From the NCBI GenBank assembly GCA_034190875.2, contig CM067348.1, positions 40,262,295-40,326,294 on the forward strand: DNA of 64,000 nucleotides, read 5' to 3'. Both the position numbers and the translations under genes were made by a program. The notes beneath the pieces are model-generated. The model ran no database searches. It worked only from the letters and a program-made list of their open reading frames with translations, and was not told the origin of the DNA. This stretch comes from Urechis unicinctus. Lineage: Eukaryota; Annelida; Polychaeta; Xenopneusta; Urechidae. The first letter of the stretch is position 1. Each line of letters begins with the position of its first letter. Shown piece after piece: positions 22,501 to 36,470 of the stretch.

Positions 22501-25500
22501 TTGCACACACAGTGGTTACATGATGGTTATGATACGTGAAGGTCATGTCGAGTGATGGTGACGTTACATGATGGTTATGATACGTGTAGGTCATGTCGAG
22601 TGATGGTGACGTTACATGAAGGTCATGATACATGAAGGTAATGTCAAGTGATGGTGACGTTACATGAAGGCTATGTCAAATGATGGTGACGTTACATGAA
22701 GGTTATGATACATGAAGGTTATGTCAAGTGAGGGCTATTATACCTGACAGCAGAAATATCAGGTGATAGCACGTAATCACACCCATAAAAGATTTCTTTT
22801 TCAGACGATTTGTATGTCACGTTATGGTTATGCCACATGATGGTTTAGTCACGTAGTGGTTACGTATAACCATAATGGTTATGTAACATAATGGTTACGG
22901 TTCTGTCGTGTTAGGGTTATGTCATACGATGGCTTAGTCAGGTTATGGCAATTGATGATTTGGTCCCATCATGTCGAATAATTGGGTGTAACGATATGGT
23001 CATATGTCACTTGAATGCTTAATCGAGTCAATGTTGTCACGTTATGGTTATGCCTTATCATGGGTACGGGCCCGTAACCAGGAATTTTTGTGTGGGGTAT
23101 CTGAATGGAGCTAAGCTGAACTCCTAGCATACACTGCCATTTTGACCAAGTGGCATGTCTTCTAAACATCATCATACTATTAATACACTCGATATGTGAC
23201 TGATACACTTGTAAAATGTTGCATTCCAGAACATTTTGTAAGTATAATTTTAGCAAATCATGGCCCTTTTGGGCTGATTTTTTTGCATGCACAAAGGGAA
23301 CAGAAAAGAACTCTTAAATAAACATGGAAAACAAATGTACAACAGGACCATTCTCTGCACTGAATGTCCTGTAGATGAATTTATTGCAGCAAATAATGTA
23401 AACTGGTACCTTGATTGAATATTACATCTTCAACAGATAAACGAAACAATAACATTATACACAATGGCTATAAGTATAAGGACTACAAAACATAATACTT
23501 AACCTGAGATATGAGAAAACCCCATGACTATATATGAGGATGTAAATAATGACTAAAAATCCCAATTCATATTTTGCCTGAGATCAGGAATAAACATGAA
23601 CATGAGTTATAGTGCAATGACTGGTAAAAAAAATCACAAATCAAGCGGGGAAAACATGACTTTAAATACAATGACCATAACAAATAAATAACGATTAGTG
23701 AAATGGGATCGAGTGATAGTGAAATGGGATCGTTATTAGACTTTCTTTTAACTTCAGTTATACTTCAGCCTAGGCAAAAAAATCCGCCTCTGACAGTTTA
23801 CATCAAGTGATGGTGACGTTACATGAAGGTCATGATACATGAAGGTAATGTCAAGTGATGGTGACGTTACATGAAGGCTATGTCAAATGATGGTGACGTT
23901 ACATGAAGGTTATGATACATGAAGGTTATGTCAAGTGAGGGCTATTATACCTGACAGCAGAAATATCAGGTGATAGCACGTAATCACACCCATAAAAGAT
24001 TTCTTTTTCAGACGATTTGTATGTCACGTTATGGTTATGCCACATGATGGTTTAGTCACGTAGTGGTTATGTATAACCATAATGGTTATGTAACATAATG
24101 GTTACGGTTCTGTCGTGTTAGGGTTATGTCATACGATGGCTTAGTCAGGTTATGGCAATTGATGATTTGGTCCCATCATGTCGAATAATTGGGTGTAACG
24201 ATATGGTCATATGTCACTTGAATGCTTAATCGAGTCAATGTTGTCACGTTATGGTTATGCCTTATCATGGGTACGGGCCCGTAACCAGGAATTTTTGTGT
24301 GGGGTATCTGAATGGAGCTAAGCTGAACTCCTAGCATACACTGCCAGTTTGACCAAGTGGCATGTCTTCTAAACATCATCATACTATTAATACACTCGAT
24401 ATGTGACTGATACACTTGTAAAAATGTTGCATTCCAGAACATTTTGTAAGTATAATTTTAGCAAATCATGGCCCTTTTGGGCTGATTTTTTTTGCATGCA
24501 CAAAGGGAACAGAAAGAACTCTTAAATAAACATGGAAAACAAATGTACAACAGGACCATTCTCTGCACTGAATGTCCTGTAGATGAATTTATTGCAGCAA
24601 ATAATGTAAACTGGTACCTTGATTGAATATTACATCTTCAACAGATAAACGAAACAATAACATTATACACAATGGCTATAAGTATAAGGACTACAAACAT
24701 AATACTTAACCTGAGATATGAGAAAACCCCATGACTATATATGAGGATGTAAATAATGACTAAAAATCCCAATTCATATTTTGCCTGAGATCAGGAATAA
24801 ACATGAACATGAGTTATAGTGCAATGACTGAGAAAAAAAAATCACAAATCAAGGGGGAAAACATGACTTTAAATACAATGACCATAAACAAATAAATAAC
24901 GATTAGTGAAATGGGATCGATTAGTGAAATGGGATCGTTATTAGACTTTCTTTTAACTTCAGTTATACTTCAGCCTAGGCAAAAAAATCCGCCTCTGACA
25001 GTTTACATCAAGTGATGGTGACGTTACATGAAGGTCATGATACATGAAGGTAATGTCAAGTGATGGTGACGTTACATGAAGGCTATGTCAAATGATGGTG
25101 ACGTTACATGAAGGTTATGATACATGAAGGTTATGTCAAGTGAGGGCTATTATACCTGACAGCAGAAATATCAGGTGATAGCACGTAATCACACCCATAA
25201 AAGATTTCTTTTTCAGACGATTTGTATGTCACGTTATGGTTATGCCACATGATGGTTTAGTCACGTAGTGGTTACGTATAACCATAATGGTTATTTAACA
25301 TAATGGTTACGGTTCTGTCGTGTTAGGGTTATGTCATACGATGGCTTAGTCAGGTTATGGCAATTGATGATTTGGTCCCATCATGTCGAATAATTGGGTG
25401 TAACGATATGGTCATATGTCACTTGAATGCTTAATCGAGTCAATGTTGTCACGTTATGGTTATGCCTTATCATGGGTACGGGCCCGTAACCAGGAATTTT

Positions 25501-27419
25501 TTTGTGTGGGGTATCTGAATGGAGCTAAGCTGAACTCCTAGCATACACTGCCAGTTTGACCAAGTGGCATGTCTTCTAAACATCATCATACTATTAATAC
25601 ACTCGATATGTGACTGATACACTTGTAAAATGTTGCATTCCAGAACATTTTGTAAGTATAATTTTAGCAAATCATGGCCCTTTTGGGCTGATTTTTTTTT
25701 GCATGCACAAAGGGAACAGAAAAGAACTCTTAAATAAACATGGAAAACAAATGTACAACAGGACCATTCTCTGCACTGAATGTCCTGTAGATGAATTTAT
25801 TGCAGCAAATAATGTAAACTGGTACCTTGATTGAATATTACATCTTCAACAGATAAACGAAACAATAACATTATACACAATGGCTATAAGTATAAGGACT
25901 ACAAACATAATACTTAACCTGAGATATGAGAAAACCCCATGACTATATATGAGGATGTAAATAATGACTAAAAATCCCAATTCATATTTTGCCTGAGATC
26001 AGGAATAAACATGAACATGAGTTATAGTGCAATGACTGAGAAAAAAAATCACAAATCAAGGGGGAAAACATGACTTTAAATACAATGACCATAAAACAAA
26101 TAAATAACGATTAGTGAAATGGGATCGATTAGTGAAATGGGATCGTTATTAGACTTTCTTTTAACTTCAGTTATACTTCAGCCTAGGCAAAAAAATCCGC
26201 CTCTGACAGTTTACATCAAGTGATGGTGACGTTACATGAAGGTCATGATACATGAAGGTAATGTCAAGTGATGGTGACGTTACATGAAGGCTATGTCAAA
26301 TGATGGTGACGTTACATGAAGGTTATGATACATGAAGGTTATGTCAAGTGAGGGCTATTATACCTGACAGCAGAAATATCAGGTGATAGCACGTAATCAC
26401 ACCCATAAAAGATTTCTTTTTCAGACGATTTGTATGTCACGTTATGGTTATGCCACATGATGGTTTAGTCACGTAGTGGTTACGTATAACCATAATGGTT
26501 ATGTAACATAATGGTTACGGTTCTGTCGTGTTCGTGTTAGGGTTATGTCATACGATGGCTTAGTCAGGTTATGGCAATTGATGATTTGGTCCCATCATGT
26601 CGAATAATTGGGTGTAACGATATGGTCATATGTCACTTGAATGCTTAATCGAGTCAATGTTGTCACGTTATGGTTATGCCTTATCATGGGTACGGGCCCG
26701 TAACCAGGAATTTTTGTGTGGGGTATCTGAATGGAGCTAAGCTGAACTCCTAGCATACACTGCCAGTTTGACCAAGTGGCATGTCTTCTAAACATCATCA
26801 TACTATTAATACACTCGATATGTGACTGATACACTTGTAAAATGTTGCATTCCAGAACATTTTGTAAGTATAATTTTAGCAAATCATGGCCCTTTTGGGC
26901 TGATTTTTTTTGCATGCACAAAGGGAACAGAAAAGAACTCTTAAATAAACATGGAAAACAAATGTACAACAGGACCATTCTCTGCACTGAATGTCCTGTA
27001 GATGAATTTATTGCAGCAAATAATGTAAACTGGTACCTTGATTGAATATTACATCTTCAACAGATAAACGAAACAATAACATTATACACAATGGCTATAA
27101 GTATAAGGACTACAAACATAATACTTACCTGAGATATTGAGAAAACCCCCATGACTATATATGAGGATGTAAATAATGACTAAAAATCCCATTCATATTT
27201 TGCCTGAGATCAGGAATAAACATGAACATGAGTTATAGTGCAATGACTGAGAAAAAAAATCACAAATCAAGGGGGAAAACATGACTTTAAATACAATGAC
27301 CATAAACAAATAAATAACGATTAGTGAAATGGGATCGATTAGTGAAATGGGATCGTTATTAGACTTTCTTTTAACTTCAGTTATACTTCAGCCTAGGCAA
27401 AAAAATCCGCCTCTGACAG
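22500..27419. repeat. tandem array of ~1.2-kb unit, four copies
   Basis: The same ~1.2-kb sequence recurs head to tail. A marker (GACGTTACATGAAGGTCATG) lies at about 22608, 23815, 25020 and 26228, giving periods of 1205-1208 bp. Copies differ by a few single bases and homopolymer lengths, so the amplification is recent. Each unit begins with a sub-repeat region of GATGGTGACGTTACATGAAGG phrases, contains a palindromic GGTACGGGCCCGTAACC, and ends in AATCCGCCTCTGACAG. The array ends abruptly at 27419. Open frames of 66-130 residues in each unit recur only because the DNA repeats, and none shows a known domain. Confidence 0.95.
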
Positions 27420-28020
27420 CGCCGCGCTATTTACTACTTTCGATCTCTCACATACGCGCGCTTGAGGCGAAGAGCCGCCTGCGAAATTTCTATGGTTCCG
27501 AAGTCATAAAAACAGATGAACTCGCTAAAAACTTACAAAAGCCCTCCATGCCCAAAAAATTATGGCAAAATGAAAGATTATATCGCAAAATGACACGAGG
27601 ACTGTTTCTACTACTACAGTTTTGTATAATTGTTCGGTTTGAGCACTAAAATACGGCACAAAAACATTTGTTCAAAAATTCAACATGGCCGACTCCCACA
27701 ATGCAACATAATTGAGTTAATTCGCTATGATATCGCTCACGTTTTCGATTCGTGCGGTAGCCATGTTGGACAACAATTCCTAAAATTGTGTTAGATTTCG
27801 TTGATTCTGTTGATTAAAGAGTATGACTGTTGTTGCACTCTAGGAAAGATTGATGATTAGACATTTGTGGATATGAAATGCATATTATTTTAACTGTCCC
27901 TTGTCTGCATTGCGAGAGGGAGCATATTTGCGTACATCCTTAAAGATTCTGCCATACGGACCCTCACCCCTAAGGTGGCATCAGATCATCAACACATCAG
28001 GGGCGAGTGCCTTGCCTAAC
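27420..28020 (+). repeat. dispersed repeat, copy 2 (matches 15127-15640)
   Basis: This begins directly after the 1.2-kb array. Positions 27503-28020 match copy 1 in the same orientation, including AAAGATTCTGCCATACGGAC and AAGGTGGCATCAGATCA. The short reading frame seen in both copies (KLWQNERLYRKMTRG) is intact over this stretch here. Confidence 0.65.
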
Positions 28021-29700
28021 TTCAGCCACAACATCAGACTATTCAGTCTATTGGTTCAGCGCAACTGGCGATAATACCAGACAGTCAGCGGTGCCGTTCA
28101 TAGGTCCCGCTTTACAGGACCTCGACAACACTTCTGACTTACACGAATAACAGCAATATGGTTCCACTTGATGGAAATCACCAATAAAACTTCAGGAAGG
28201 CTCTTCTTTTAAGATCCAAAAATGATAACTGCCGTTGGCGTCTTCCGCCACAGCTTATATACACACGGTTAGAAATGAGAAATGTAAGCAACATACTAAA
28301 ATGCAGAGACATACATGAAAACAATATACACGTTACTGATTATAATAAATCTCATAGATACACAGGAAAACATCAATATAAAAGGTCATTAATTCACAAA
28401 TACAACAAATGAATAGAACATAACACCCATCATGCACTCCGCGAGTCAGGCCTCCCACCTAGTATGAGAGGCAGTTTGGCGAGAAAACTCGCTTCTGCCT
28501 CATACACGTGGATTGGAATAAAAACAAATTCCCTGAATTATGCAGTAAACCTCGACTTGAATAATGTAAAATTAAAAAATCATTTAAATACGGCGTTATC
28601 TTAAAACCAAAAAAATCGCTTTTCGCTTCGCTCACTGTCAAAGTCTCTTGGAGGCTGTGCAGCAAGTGTGACGTCACACCTAGCGGCCAACTGAGGCAAA
28701 ATGGCATCGAGAAGGGAGTGGGACCTTATTGGTGGATTCTTAGCGTTTATGCATGCCGGTGCAATAAATTACGGGGCCACGTTGATTGATGAGTTATTCA
28801 TCTACATTTTGAAACACATAATAAAGAAATGATGAAAATGATTGTATTTGACCTTTAAGCTCTTATTGTACTTCGTCGTCCAAATCTTGTCTTGTCACCA
28901 TTCCAGGATGAATCTTAAATGGAAGATTATCAAAGATATTTTTTTGATTGTCATGAATGACAGATACAGAAATAACTCCACGCATTAAGTGTATACATGT
29001 GTGCGTGATTAGCGGTGATCCTTTGAGGTTATATGAGTGGGGACCAAATCATATTTATCGCTAACAAGTTATTCTTTCTTTCTATCAAATTTCTTTGATG
29101 GCGGAGATAAAGTTACGACACGATAATTTCAAGATTTATGCCATTAGGCAATTTAATAAAAATATTATGCCATATTTCGGCAAACTAACCTTCGGTTTTT
29201 CTTCTTTTGACAAAGTTTTCGTTGCTCTGACAACTTTTTGCAGCTATTTCTTTCCCACTGTTTGCGCCTCCCCATTTCGATGGCATAATTTCTTATCTTT
29301 ACCGCGAGAGGACTTTCACTTTCCATTCGCTATCGCTCGCAAGGGGTCGAGCTGAGAAGAATACGGTCGCGTAATTTTAATGCCTCCGTAGCGAGTTTGA
29401 CACAGAGAGCCTCCTTGCAGATTCAAAAAGTAACGTTTCCATACAAAGCAGAATAATAAAAAAATAAAATGTTCGGAAAAAACATTCGCAAAGTATATAT
29501 TTGGTATCTGAGTGGAACTCCTGAAGCTGAGTGGCTGGTATCGTCCGATACCGCCGCTACCGTAAGCGATGGTTATGTCAGGTGCTGGGTGGTTGACAAG
29601 CCAATGAAGAGTTACCGAACCAGCGTCGCGGTATAGGTTGTCAAAGGACTTCGCGCCGCGTTGAAATATTAGGGAAGATTGGTAATCGCAAACAATCGAC
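28021..29700. other. intergenic with small promoter-like ORF
   Basis: Contains a TGACGTCAC element at 28669-28677 followed 24 bp later by an ATG (28701) opening a 43-residue frame to 28832 that begins MASRREWDLIGGF. I recognise no family. The remainder holds no supported gene. Confidence 0.35.
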
Positions 29701-29703
29701 ACC

Positions 29704-30675
<972 letters not shown>

Positions 30676-30680
<5 letters not shown>

Positions 30681-31779
30681 TTCATGCCCTAGACTTCAAC
30701 CCCCTATCTAGCCCTTATGAGAAAGCCATGCCTACATGTGACCTGCCCGTCCTTGCCACTGCAGGCCTGCCTCTGACAGAAGCAGACTCATATTAACTCG
30801 TGCTACCCTGCCCCTCCTCGCCTTTAATCACAGCGAGCAGGTGTCAGGTGCCGGGCTTTATAATGACCCAACGGAACGGCGCATACATCAACCCGCTGCA
30901 GATCGCTACCATCCTGTCAGCCGGTGTGCAAATCTCCACGCTGTCAAACAGACCGTCTCCCCAAATGTCCAGACCAGGGCAATATCATGGCTGTTCTTTG
31001 CTGTAGATCACTTGGTATTGAGTGGAGGGATTTCATAGCCAAGTCTCACCGTCAGGCTGCCTTGGCCAAGGTGGATGATGCGGACTTATTTGTCAAAGGC
31101 GACAAGCGACCTCGCGATGGGCACAGCCGGGGTACATGCAGCAATCACTGCTAGCCGCCGACTGACAGGGGGCGTGCAAGTGTGCCAGTCTGCAAGAGGC
31201 TTCCTGTTGGGCCCCTTGTTAATATCATTATAATACATTTTCCTTGTACTAGGACAGCACGCCTGGTGGCGCAGGGCTCACTACCGTTAATAGAATTATT
31301 CCCCGCACAGTCGCCGTGCCGAACCGGACTAGGGAGGGTCAATTCGGAAGGTATTATCTCCCTTCGACGAGAATTGTCGCATTGTCCCTGCGGAAGATGA
31401 AGATGCTAGTTACCAGGTTGCTAGGGGAAGCATGATGGGAAGGCTGCGTAGCGGTTGCTGCTGCTGCTGTTCACTGTGACATTGGCGAAGAGCGATGGAA
31501 AGATGGTGCTCAAGTCTTTCCACTGTCCCCTTTACAAGCATTTGTTGTTATGACAACGAGTGCTCGCGCTCTTTGAGGAAACGGATTAGTTGATACAATT
31601 GGATACCCGGGAAGAGAGAAGAAGGACGGTATCTCGCGGCATCTCTTTGTCAGGCGCCAGCAGAGGTGAGGTCGATTCCTGTTGCATATCCCCGGGCGCT
31701 GTCGCATTTAAATGACATCTTCAAAAGGAGCCGAAGAATGAATATATCGGTTTTGTGTTGCTTGCATATAAGTCCATTG
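30676..31779. other. intergenic and upstream region of UNC93-like gene
   Basis: GC-richer sequence with no recognised gene. Several short overlapping frames lack known motifs. The 5' UTR of the UNC93-like gene must end at 31800. Confidence 0.5.
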
Positions 31780-31790
31780 TAGTGTGTATA

Positions 31791-31799
31791 CGACGTCAC
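31791..31799. promoter_or_regulatory. CRE-like element adjoining the UNC93 start
   Basis: CGACGTCACG sits immediately upstream of the ATG at 31801. It resembles a CRE/ATF site. Because it touches the start codon it may lie inside the 5' UTR rather than in the promoter. Confidence 0.25.
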
Positions 31800-31800
31800 G

Positions 31801-34800
31801 ATGTCGCTATCGCCATGGGATTTGAGCGGAAATATCAGTTTTGATTTCTCGCTTTATCGACCGCGAAGGGCCAGTTATGTGTTTGCTACGCAAGTCCATC
31901 GTCGTCGTAATGAGAGCTACAGACATGCGACAAAATCCGATTCCAATTCAGGAGGGGACAGTGGAGCCGGTGTGGATTTTATCGAAGGAATCGTGAGGAA
32001 AAAACGAAAAGATAGTTACAAGGCAGCCACACAACACGAGGAAATTGAGTTAGGAAAATCGGATGCACGAGAAAATCACATCTGCACAGTCATTCCCGAG
32101 GGGACCAGCGTTCATTCGCTGGACCTAATTACAGCGTCGGAGAAATACGCAACGCTCCCCGGTGATCGACCGCTGGCACCCGAGCGCAACTCTCCTGGGG
32201 GAGCCGGCAGAAGTAGCGCGAGCAGAACAGGGCTTTTCCTTCACGACCCGGATCTAATAACCCCTGATATCATCTCTTCCACAGATTATGAAAGGCACAA
32301 ATGGAGATATCGAAAAAATCTAGTAGTCCTTACGCTCAGTTTTATCCTTGTATTTACAGCTTTTCGATCCATACAGAATCTTCAATCGAGCATTAACACA
32401 AATGGCCGACTTGGAGTTATCGCAATGGGTTGTGTCCACGGCACTATGTTTCTCACTTGCCTCTTTGCACCAGTGTTAATCAATAAATTTACTTCCAAGT
32501 GGACCATAGTTTTAGGCCTACTATTCTACCTATTCTGGGTGGTTGCCCACTTTTATCCTCATTTTTACACCCTCATTCCTACCTCAATAGGCGTAGGATT
32601 TGGCCAGAGTTTGGCTTGGGGGGCACAGGTTACTTACATACAGAAGTTGGCAGTGGATTATGCTTTAGTATCCAAGGAACTCACTCAACAGGAGATGTAC
32701 AAATTCAACGGGATATTCTTAGCTTGTTTCCAGACGTCGCACATCTGGGGTAACCTCGTCTCGTCCCTGTTGCTGGGGGCTACTGGTGAAGTGAACGCAC
32801 ACAGCCCTGACAAATGCGGGGGGTATGATACGTGTGAGGAGAAGCACAGTATGTGGAATATGTCCAGTGCAGGTTCGTTTGCATGTTGTTTTTGATTTGC
32901 TTTATTTGTTTTGAGTGCATATGTTAATATATAGCTAGAGGTATGTGATTCGTTTAAAAGTAAATGGATCTCTGTGATGTTTATGATAGTTATCACCATG
33001 GTGGTGGTGATGATAATTATTATGACATTGATAGGGATGTTATTAGATAACACGTTTGATGGTAAATGTCAATAACTATGATGATAGTGATGATCGTTAT
33101 TATCATCATTATAATCACCATTACTTACATCATTATCATTTAATGATATAATCGGAAAAAGCAACCAGGTCAACAAAACTACCAATAGGATATTTAGCTG
33201 TCCTTAGCTTTGTAAAGCTCGATATTTTACATTGTCAAGTACAAATATCTACTTAGTGAAAGTCTATGGGTTTAGCATGCATTGTAGGGATGTAACGAGG
33301 TGGGAGTGTGACATTTAATGTCGTTCGCAAGATGTACATTTACGGTAAGCCCACAAGGCATTATTCGCTATCTGCTGTTGTTCAGCAGCCTAACTGGTGC
33401 GGGATTAGATGTCATTACCAAGTGAAATGAGAATAAGACGAAGCCTCCTGGTCGTCAATACGCCTGTACCTCCCCTTTCACCCAATGCCCCCGAACCATA
33501 ACCCGCATGTCACACAGGGACTCTGCAGATGCATGGGCCTTCCAACTGGAACAGATGCTATGAAGATAGCCTTCATTTGTATTGCGCAAGCTGCTCTGTG
33601 CCAGCCGTTGTTCTATCCGACCCATACAATGGGATTCTAAATTGCTCTGTGTTAGTCTGGAGATAAGGACCCTGTGGGACGGCATGGGCGATTACACAAG
33701 CTATGAATGTGGGGTTTAACTCTTCATGTCCGTACCTCGACGAGGTAATGAATGACTTGGTTACCAGGCCTCCGTCTGCGTCGTTCGTTAAAATAGTGTA
33801 CATCAGCGTCTAGATATTATTGTTGTTCAATGGCAATATTACACGAGGCTATAAACGATAATGATTGCTGACTAAGGTAAAAGTTTTGACGACTAGTGAC
33901 TGCTGTACATCGCGGTCCATAACTTATTACATGTTTGGCTATGCCATAAGTAAAAAAGGTCAACAACTTTGGCCAAATTGATGTATGTCATTTGACAATA
34001 TTAATATCTTTTTGTGCATGAGTTTAGGCGGAAACGTCACCAGTATACATTAACTAATGATCTTCGTGTGCTAGCAAATCATAGGCATCCTATACAGAAG
34101 ATAAATCGTGACTGGTTAGGACGGACATTAGGAGAGAAGCATTGATCCATCAATGACATAAAGAAATACATGCTGTGGGCACCTTTAATTTTTTTGATTG
34201 GTCTGATTCAGTTTGAATCGAATCATCAACAGTCTCTCATATTATTAGGGCTTGGTGTTGGGATTTACATCCAGGATGTCTATTGTTAGCATATTTACCC
34301 GAAAACCTTATTTATCTACTTTAGCTCCGTATATGCTTCAAGATATGTAAGACCATAATATCAAAGTTCAGTCGTTCCATGACCTATTGTGATCCCGTAC
34401 GAGTTACAGATGCAGTGAATCATCACCCTATGCCCACTCCGCGTCAGCAATACTAAACCATCAAACGTTTTTTACTGCATGCAACCTTGCACAAACTGTT
34501 GCATTGTCGGTGGTTCATATTACACATTACTTATGGAGTATCTAGGTGTCAATACAAATTTATCGTTGGTTAATATCTTTGGCGGTATAATTATCATGTA
34601 TCGTCATGAACAATTGTACGATGATTGCGAAGTTGTCCCTTTGACTGTTAGTCCAAATATATTTCGCGAATAACTCATTATCCATTACTTACAATTCTAC
34701 CTCAATATGTTCCTGAATGTGCCCGGATGTAACTTATTTAGCCAGTATTGGTTGTTGCGGTACCATAGCTATTGCCGTTCTGGGAATCGGTTATTTACAC

Positions 34801-36470
34801 AAAGCGAAATTGGAAAGCGAATTGCACTTCTTTTGGGCGATTCATCGTATATAGCAAGCGAGCTCGTAGGCGAAATGGGGCATCAAGTGATGGAGTAGTC
34901 CCTGAACAGCATGCAATATAATGAACGAATGGTGCTACATGGATGGTGGCAAGTTTGTACTGCATATTAAAGGATATCATCCTTGATCATCAGACGTGGT
35001 CTTTTGAGTGAATCTTGATTGGTATGAGTGAGATTTCGTAATTTGTCGGAACGATACTGTGTCCTGCGTTCCACTAACACAGCTATGTTCCACTAACACA
35101 GCTATATCGGATAGTGTTGCTGCTGTTAGAACCAAAACACCTGTGCTGTGAAATTGATATTTTGATGAAGTTTGACACACTTTGTTGCAGCTGTGGCGTC
35201 GGCATCGGGCCCTGTTATGAAGTTGATGGGATCCAATTTAGTCTTCGCCTTTGTTGGATTCAGTCTCGTTTTTTTTGGACTGGAGAAAATCGGCGCCAAG
35301 AGTGATTCCGAAAAACCGTGTCTTCAGGTAAGTTTTGGCATGTTTTGTATTTTGGGATATCTTTCCCAAGACAGATGATTTATGGAATTAATCCTTTTTT
35401 AAAAATATTTTTGACAATGCTTGCCATGCTTTATGTATTATTTGTAGATGGTGTGGACGAACGTTCAGCAACTATCCCGACATAAGACTTATAGACTTCT
35501 CATACCTCTTCTCCTCTTTAACGGTTTTGAGCAAGGATTTGTTTATGCGGATTACAATAAGGTAATTAAAGTATTTCGTATTTGTTTACGTCGAATAATA
35601 AAATAATGGTTCACCACTGATAATAATCAATATGTTGTTGCTCTGATTTCAGTCTTACATAACATGTACCATTGGTAAACGGTTCGTTGGATACAACATG
35701 ATCACTTTAGGAATGACCAACTCTCTATTTTCTGTGTTGGTGGGTATCGTTACCCGACACATCCCACGCGAGGCCATAATTGGTATGGGTGCCATTTTAC
35801 ACCTGGCCTTGATGGTTTTTCTGCTGGTATGGATACCTGGAGAAGCTCTAACACCTGTCTTCTTCGTTGTGTCTGCTCTCTGGGGGATTTGTGATGCCAT
35901 TTGGCAAACACAATGCAATTGTAATTACATTTCTTACTTGTTTTCTTTCATCTGGTTAAAAAAAACAACAGTAACAGTTCATAATGACATTTTGAATGGG
36001 CATACATTATGATGTATTGCCGATGTCTCGATTAATTATATGGCTCTATTTAATGTCTATTTGGCAATGGATAGGCACGATGCTTCGGTCTTACTTAGCA
36101 TTATTCTTCATGCTGACACTCATAATCCACTCATATTAACTGAATAAAATGTATAGCCTTGCCTCTGTAAAATGTTATTCTTGTTAAATTTAGAATCTAG
36201 AATATGGGGTTTTATTTTCTTATGCTTGCCGTGATTGTTACAGGTTTGGTGAACATCAGTTGCAGTGAAGATCATGACGTGGCCTTCCAGAACTTCCGCA
36301 TGTTACAGGGCCTGGGGGCCTGCATTGCCTTCATGCTCGGTGCTGTTGTCTGTGTAGCTGTCAAGCTATACATCCTCATCAGCCTCCTTTCTCTTGCCAT
36401 TCTTTTCTATGCTGCTGTTGAATATAGACTCAAACGTGAAGCAGAACCGAATGAAACAGAGGATATATAG
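31801..36470 (+). CDS. UNC93-like membrane protein (MFS fold), 5 exons
   Basis: Exons 31801-32872, 35191-35327, 35448-35561, 35653-35920 and 36244-36470 join at GT-AG sites in matching phases (1, 0, 0, 1) and encode 605 residues. An in-frame stop at 31780-31782 fixes the start. Residues 1-~168 are a hydrophilic, basic and acidic cytosolic tail much longer than in human UNC93A. Transmembrane segments then follow, with the family blocks YRKNLVVLTLSF, SIQNLQSSIN, YTLIPTSIGVGFG, HIWGNLVSSLL, FNGFEQGFVYADYNKSYITC, GKRFVGYNMI, LWGICDAIWQTQCN and AVKLYILISLLSL. C. elegans UNC-93 regulates a two-pore potassium channel, and vertebrate UNC93B1 escorts Toll-like receptors to endosomes. This protein looks closest to UNC93A, whose role is poorly known. 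No frame break is seen. Intron 1 (~2.3 kb) contains a possible cassette exon. Confidence 0.93.
32950..33140. repeat. (ATC/ATT)n imperfect microsatellite in UNC93 intron 1
   Basis: An imperfect GAT/GTG/ATT run, not coding. The rest of intron 1 (to 35190) holds nothing recognised apart from the candidate exon near 34742. Confidence 0.7.

Noticed and set aside
22969-27045. Recurring 66-130-codon frames in each 1.2-kb unit
   Set aside because: They recur only because the DNA is duplicated. Frame length varies with homopolymer changes and no domain is recognisable.
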